From assembly GCA_027031325.1 (NCBI GenBank), contig JALVRI010000012.1, forward strand, positions 1 to 7,895: 7,895 nt of DNA, in the 5' to 3' direction. Shown here piece by piece: positions 4,529 through 7,895 of this stretch. How positions within the stretch are numbered: position 1 is the stretch's first letter; every line of letters starts with the position of its first letter. Source of the stretch: Desulfobacteraceae bacterium (lineage in GTDB: Bacteria > Desulfobacterota > Desulfobacteria > Desulfobacterales > Desulfosarcinaceae). The notes beneath the pieces are model-generated. The model had not been told where the DNA came from and ran no database searches. It was given only the letters and a program-made list of their open reading frames with translations. The position numbers and the translations under genes are program-made.

Positions 4529-7216
4529 ATGAACGCTGATGCTGAAAGACCCACCGTCTACCTGGTGGACGGAAGCGCGTATGTTTACAGGGCTTTTCAT
4601 GCCGTGCGGGGGCTGACCGACTCCAGGGGGATGCCTACCAACGCAGTCTACGGTTTTACCAGGATGCTGCTGAAACTTGTCGACGACCGCCGTCCGGATC
4701 ATGTGGCCGTTTTTTTCGATGCCAAGGGGCCCACTTTCCGCCATCGCATTTTCCCCGCTTACAAGGCCAACCGGCCGCCCATGCCCGACGATCTGGTGGT
4801 TCAACTGCCCTTGATCAAGCAGGTGACCGACGGATTCAACATACCGGCCATCGAATGTGAAGGTTACGAGGCCGATGATTTGATCGGCACCTGCGCCCGC
4901 CAGGCCGGGGAAAGCGGTTTCACGGTGGTAATGGTTACAGGTGACAAGGATTTCATCCAGCTCATAACACCCCGGGCCACCATCTGGGATCCCATGAAGG
5001 ACAATTCCATCGACCTGGAACGGGTCAGGGCCGATTTCGGGCTGGAGCCCGGACAGATGATAGACGTGATGGGATTGTCAGGCGATCCATCCGACAACAT
5101 TCCGGGTGTTCCGGGGGTGGGACCCAAAACGGCCCTCAAGCTCATCCGGACCTTCGGGGACATGGATACCCTCTACCGGCGCCTTGAAGAGGTGACCGCC
5201 CCCAAATTACGCAGCAACCTCGAACAGTTCAAGGACCAAGCCTATCTCAGCCGCAGGCTGGTCACCATCGATACCCGCGCCCCGGTCGACTTCGATGCTT
5301 CAGCTTTCCGCTTCCGGGAACCTGACGGGCAGGTGTTGGGCGAGCTTTTCGGCCGCCTCGAATTCAGTCAGTTACGCCGGCAATACGGCCGCGGGAAAGT
5401 CTCCCGGCCCAAGGATTATCAAACCGTGCTGGAGCCGGACCAACTGGAGGAACTGGTGCGAAAACTGGAAGCGGCCGAGGTTTTCGCCCTTGATACCGAA
5501 ACCACTTCCACCGATCCGATGCAGGCGGAGCTGGTCGGTATTTCGGTGGCCCTCGAACCTGACGCCGCATTTTACATCCCTTGCGGGCATAGCTACGCGG
5601 GCGCCCCGGACCAGCTGGATTGCCGGCGGGTGTTGAGCGCATTGGAGCCGGTACTGGGAGATGAGCGGATCGCCAAGGTCGGCCAGAACATCAAGTACGA
5701 CTGGATAGTGCTGCAAAGATGCGGAATAACACTCCGGGCGGTGGTCTTCGACACCATGTTGGCATCCTACCTGCTCAACCCATCAAAACGGGCTCACAAC
5801 CTGGACCAGATCGCCCTCGACTTTCTTGACTACAAGACCACGACTTACAGCCAGGTGGCAGGCAAGGGTAAGGCCCAGGTGAGTTTCGACCAGGTGCCGG
5901 TAGAAAAAGCATCACCGTATGCATGCGAAGATGCCGATGTTACTTTCCAGGCTTACCAGGTCTTGAGAAAGAAACTGGAACAATACCAGCTGGCCGAGTT
6001 GATGGAAAAGGTGGAGATGCCGCTGGTGCCGGTGCTGGTCAGGATGGAGATGGCCGGGGTGGCCCTGGACAGAAAGAGGCTGGGCCGGCTTTCCAAGTCC
6101 TTTGAGCACCAGTTGGAACAGTTGGAGACGGACATCTACGAGCTGGCCGGGGAGCGTTTCAATATCCGTTCATCACAGCAGCTGGGGCGGATCCTGTTTG
6201 AAAAGCTCAAGCTGCCGGTTATCAAAAAGACCCGTAAGAAGACCGGTTTTTCCACCGACGTGGAGGTCCTGACCCGCCTGGCCGAGGATCATGAGTTGCC
6301 GGCTGTCATCCTGCGTCATCGCGCCCTGGCAAAGCTGAAGTCAACCTACGTGGACGCCTTGCTGGAACTGGTCAACCCCGAAACGGGCCGGATCCACACC
6401 TCCTTCAACCAGACGGTGACGGCAACCGGCAGGTTGAGCAGCTCTGATCCCAACCTCCAGAACATTCCCATCCGCAGCCCAGAGGGACTCGAGATCCGTA
6501 AGGCCTTCGTGGCCCCTCCCGGTTGCGTCCTGCTGTCGGCCGATTACTCCCAGATCGAGTTGCGGATCCTGGCCCATTATGCCGAAGATCCCATCCTGAT
6601 CGAAGCCTTTCGCAGACAGGAAGACATTCATGCCCGCACGGCCGCCGAGGTCTTCCAGGTGGATCCCGGGGGGGTCAGTGAGCAACTGCGGCGCCAGGCC
6701 AAGGCCATCAATTTCGGGATAATTTACGGTATGAGTGCTTACGGGCTTTCAAAGGAGCTGGGCATCAGCAATCGGATGGCCCGGGTTTACATCGACAATT
6801 ATTTCGCCCGTTATCAGGGAGTCAAGGCCTACATCGACCGGACCATAGCCGAAGCCCGCCGCAAAGGACGTACCAGCACCTTGCTGGGCCGGGTTCGTCT
6901 TTTGCCGGAGATCAACAGCAGCAACCGGACCGTGCGCCGTTTTGCCGAACGTACCGCCGTCAATACCCCTATCCAGGGCACGGCCGCCGACCTGATCAAG
7001 CTGGCCATGATCAGGCTTGACCAGCGTATCGGCCAGGCCGGACTCAAATCGATCATGATCCTGTCGGTCCATGATGAGATCGTCCTCGAGGTCCCGGAAG
7101 ATGAGTTGGAAAAGGTCAGGGAGCTTGCCAGGGAGGTCATGGAAAACATCTGGCAGCTGAAGGTGCCGTTGAAGGTAAACCTGGCCTGGGGGCGCAACTG
7201 GGCCGAAGCCCATTGA
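4529..7216 (+). CDS. polA: DNA polymerase I
   Basis: An 895-aa, full-length three-domain PolI used for Okazaki primer removal and repair synthesis. N-terminal 5'-nuclease domain: YLVDGSAYVYRAFHA, YKANRPPMP, EADDLIG, VTGDKDF and a helix-hairpin-helix DNIPGVPGVGPKTA. The 3'-5' exonuclease domain keeps its catalytic residues: D322-T-E324, the NIKYD block and YACEDAD, so proofreading should be active, unlike in Taq. Polymerase motifs: A, ADYSQIELR (D672); B, RRQAKAINFGIIYG; C, SVHDEIV (H848, D849). The start is ATG 4529, with GGGGA 8 nt upstream and homology beginning within ten residues; an in-frame TTG at 4469 would add 20 unrelated residues. The gene ends 21 bp from a convergent small gene and appears to be transcribed alone. 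Confidence 0.98.
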   Translation: MNADAERPTVYLVDGSAYVYRAFHAVRGLTDSRGMPTNAVYGFTRMLLKLVDDRRPDHVAVFFDAKGPTFRHRIFPAYKANRPPMPDDLVVQLPLIKQVTDGFNIPAIECEGYEADDLIGTCARQAGESGFTVVMVTGDKDFIQLITPRATIWDPMKDNSIDLERVRADFGLEPGQMIDVMGLSGDPSDNIPGVPGVGPKTALKLIRTFGDMDTLYRRLEEVTAPKLRSNLEQFKDQAYLSRRLVTIDTRAPVDFDASAFRFREPDGQVLGELFGRLEFSQLRRQYGRGKVSRPKDYQTVLEPDQLEELVRKLEAAEVFALDTETTSTDPMQAELVGISVALEPDAAFYIPCGHSYAGAPDQLDCRRVLSALEPVLGDERIAKVGQNIKYDWIVLQRCGITLRAVVFDTMLASYLLNPSKRAHNLDQIALDFLDYKTTTYSQVAGKGKAQVSFDQVPVEKASPYACEDADVTFQAYQVLRKKLEQYQLAELMEKVEMPLVPVLVRMEMAGVALDRKRLGRLSKSFEHQLEQLETDIYELAGERFNIRSSQQLGRILFEKLKLPVIKKTRKKTGFSTDVEVLTRLAEDHELPAVILRHRALAKLKSTYVDALLELVNPETGRIHTSFNQTVTATGRLSSSDPNLQNIPIRSPEGLEIRKAFVAPPGCVLLSADYSQIELRILAHYAEDPILIEAFRRQEDIHARTAAEVFQVDPGGVSEQLRRQAKAINFGIIYGMSAYGLSKELGISNRMARVYIDNYFARYQGVKAYIDRTIAEARRKGRTSTLLGRVRLLPEINSSNRTVRRFAERTAVNTPIQGTAADLIKLAMIRLDQRIGQAGLKSIMILSVHDEIVLEVPEDELEKVRELAREVMENIWQLKVPLKVNLAWGRNWAEAH

Positions 7217-7237
7217 TCCGGCAAGGGGGCTTGAAGA

Positions 7238-7414
7238 TCATTTTTGTTCCTGTTCCGGTGGCGCGCTGCCGGCCACGGTGGCGGCCACGGAGCGGTAGAT
7301 ACTGCTGAAAACCTCGGGAAAACTGGTGGGAGAGACCCGCCCGACTTCGATGAATTTTACCACGATTTCCTTGCTGGCCCTCAGTATCAGTTCTTCCGTG
7401 GGGGTCTTTTTCAT
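7238..7414 (-). CDS. Small helical protein, unnamed; resembles the MucR/Ros N-terminal helical region
   Basis: A 58-aa protein beginning MKKTPTEELILRASKEIVV and ending in a flexible PPEQEQK tail. The middle (EELILRASKEIVVKFIEVGRVSPTSFPEVFSSIYRSV) reads as two or three amphipathic helices. The pattern 'I...I...V..G.v....lP..i..iy..v' resembles the N-terminal part of MucR/Ros regulators, but the zinc-finger half is absent, so DNA binding cannot be claimed. ATG 7414 is chosen because AAAGGAAG lies about 8 nt upstream; the frame stays open for 46 more codons, but that extension is Gly/Pro/Arg-rich and lacks a similar site. It converges on polA with a 21-bp gap and diverges from queF, 242 bp away. 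Confidence 0.68.
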   Translation of the reverse strand: MKKTPTEELILRASKEIVVKFIEVGRVSPTSFPEVFSSIYRSVAATVAGSAPPEQEQK

Positions 7415-7528
7415 CTGCTGCTTCCTTTTTTGGGTTGTTCGGCCGGACCTGCCCGCCTCTATCCCAAGATTTCGATTGCCGCCGCTTGGAATTTGAGGCC
7501 TTCCAGGTCCTGCCGTGGACGGCGATCC

Positions 7529-7562
7529 GGGCAGAGGCATTGGCCCTGCCAAACGGGTTTTT
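7529..7562 (+). terminator. Weak terminator-like hairpin with T-run
   Basis: GGCAG (7530-7534) can pair with CTGCC (7546-7550), or GGGC (7529-7532) with GCCC (7543-7546). Five T (7558-7562) follow, but 7 nt after the stem. The offset makes an efficient terminator doubtful. It might stop read-through from polA before the queF promoter. Confidence 0.2.
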
Positions 7563-7575
7563 GTATCTGTGGGGT

Positions 7576-7604
7576 TTGACAGCCGGAGGCAGGTCGACTA
7601 TTAA
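7576..7604 (+). promoter_or_regulatory. Sigma70-like promoter for queF
   Basis: A perfect -35 TTGACA (7576-7581), a 17-nt spacer, then TATTAA (7599-7604), a 4/6 match to the -10 consensus. Transcription would start near 7611, leaving a leader of about 46 nt before queF ATG 7657. This is the strongest promoter in the window. Confidence 0.6.
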
Positions 7605-7610
7605 CAGGTG

Positions 7611-7639
7611 GCCCTCAGGGCGTCATTTACCCCAACGCC
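7611..7639 (+). promoter_or_regulatory. Two mutually exclusive hairpins in the queF leader
   Basis: GCCC-TCA-GGGC (7611-7620, or 7621 with one shift) competes with GGCGT (7619-7623) pairing to ACGCC (7635-7639). They share bases 7619-7621, so both cannot form fully. The second hairpin ends about 6 nt before the AGGAT ribosome binding site (7645-7649). The C-rich loop (ACCCCA) recalls preQ1-responsive leaders, but I cannot fit the preQ1-I consensus: the A-rich tail is missing. Confidence 0.3.
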
Positions 7640-7656
7640 GAATACAGGATAATGTC

Positions 7657-7895
7657 ATGGTAACCAATAAATCTTACACGGTCAATTACCAACGGCTGGA
7701 CCCCGGGACGGTCAAGACAGATTGCCTGGAAGCGATCGAATATGCTTACCGGGGCCGCCGGCCTGCCCTTATCACCATCAGTCAACCCGAATTCACATCG
7801 GTTTGCCCCATGACCGGGCTGCCGGATTACGGCACCATAGTCATCAGGTACGTACCGGCTGAAAAGATAATCGAGCTCAAGTCCCTCAAGTATTA
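7657..7895 (+). CDS. queF: NADPH-dependent 7-cyano-7-deazaguanine (preQ0) reductase, N-terminal part
   Basis: The first 79 codons of QueF; the gene runs off the window. The enzyme reduces the nitrile of preQ0 to preQ1 in queuosine tRNA modification. The signature block is present: FTSVC50PMTGLPD57YGT. C50 would form the thioimide intermediate and D57 acts as the proton donor, with the same 7-residue spacing as Cys55/Asp62 in Bacillus subtilis QueF. IIELKSLKY at the edge is the conserved segment that follows. The short N-terminus fits the unimodal (YkvM-type) form rather than the longer bimodal E. coli form. The start is ATG 7657, with AGGAT 7 nt upstream; ATG 7652 in another frame meets a stop at once. 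It has its own promoter and a short structured leader. Confidence 0.95.
   Translation, partial: MVTNKSYTVNYQRLDPGTVKTDCLEAIEYAYRGRRPALITISQPEFTSVCPMTGLPDYGTIVIRYVPAEKIIELKSLKY

Noticed and set aside
7415..7552. N-terminal extension of the 58-aa protein to 104 aa
   Set aside because: The extension is Gly/Pro/Arg-rich. The internal ATG 7414 has a clear AAAGGAAG site and starts the helical part.
7605..7656. preQ1-I riboswitch before queF
   Set aside because: The leader has a C-rich loop but not the A-rich tail and pseudoknot pairing of that class, so only generic hairpins are reported.

Overview
The window is a moderately GC-rich bacterial chromosome segment with the standard genetic code (TGA ends several genes; tryptophan is TGG). 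I infer a Desulfobacterota (deltaproteobacterial) anaerobe. The basis is the gene mix: a SidJ-related pseudokinase-like protein, a DUF1573 protein, a very Cys-rich small protein, and an apparent selenocysteine codon, which fits a group rich in selenoproteins. No marker gene proves the taxonomy, and no phage, insertion sequence, CRISPR, tRNA or rRNA was seen.

Layout: (1) The last 43 codons of priA (1-132), a structured 128-bp gap, then a YfcE/MJ0936-type metallophosphoesterase (261-755). (2) A 256-bp gap with a strong hairpin, a sigma70-like promoter (849-878) and a folded leader. (3) A tight plus-strand operon joined by two ATGA stop/start overlaps: an exported DUF1573 protein with an in-frame TGA (1012-1785), a HAD phosphatase (1782-2426) and a 541-aa kinase-fold protein that looks like a SidJ-related pseudokinase (2423-4048). 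(4) A convergent 70-aa Cys-rich putative zinc protein (4049-4261, minus), whose stop codon abuts that of the pseudokinase in the palindrome TGATCA. (5) polA, full-length DNA polymerase I with intact proofreading residues (4529-7216). (6) A convergent 58-aa helical protein (7238-7414, minus). (7) A good promoter and the start of queF (7657 to the window edge).

The main discovery candidate is the DUF1573 gene. Its in-frame TGA sits exactly where this family has the first Cys of its conserved Cys-Gly-Cys motif, and the frame continues cleanly for 174 more codons into the rest of the domain. That reads as a Sec-Gly-Cys exported selenoprotein, and Sec83 and Cys85 would be the only redox residues of the mature protein. 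A hairpin with its apical loop 19-23 nt after the TGA is a candidate bacterial SECIS element, although its loop lacks the usual G. Because the two downstream genes start inside the stop codons of the genes before them, reading through the TGA may also set their translation.

The housekeeping genes (priA, polA, queF) flank this less ordinary operon. The phosphatase and the pseudokinase probably share a role with the DUF1573 protein, but the sequence does not say what it is.
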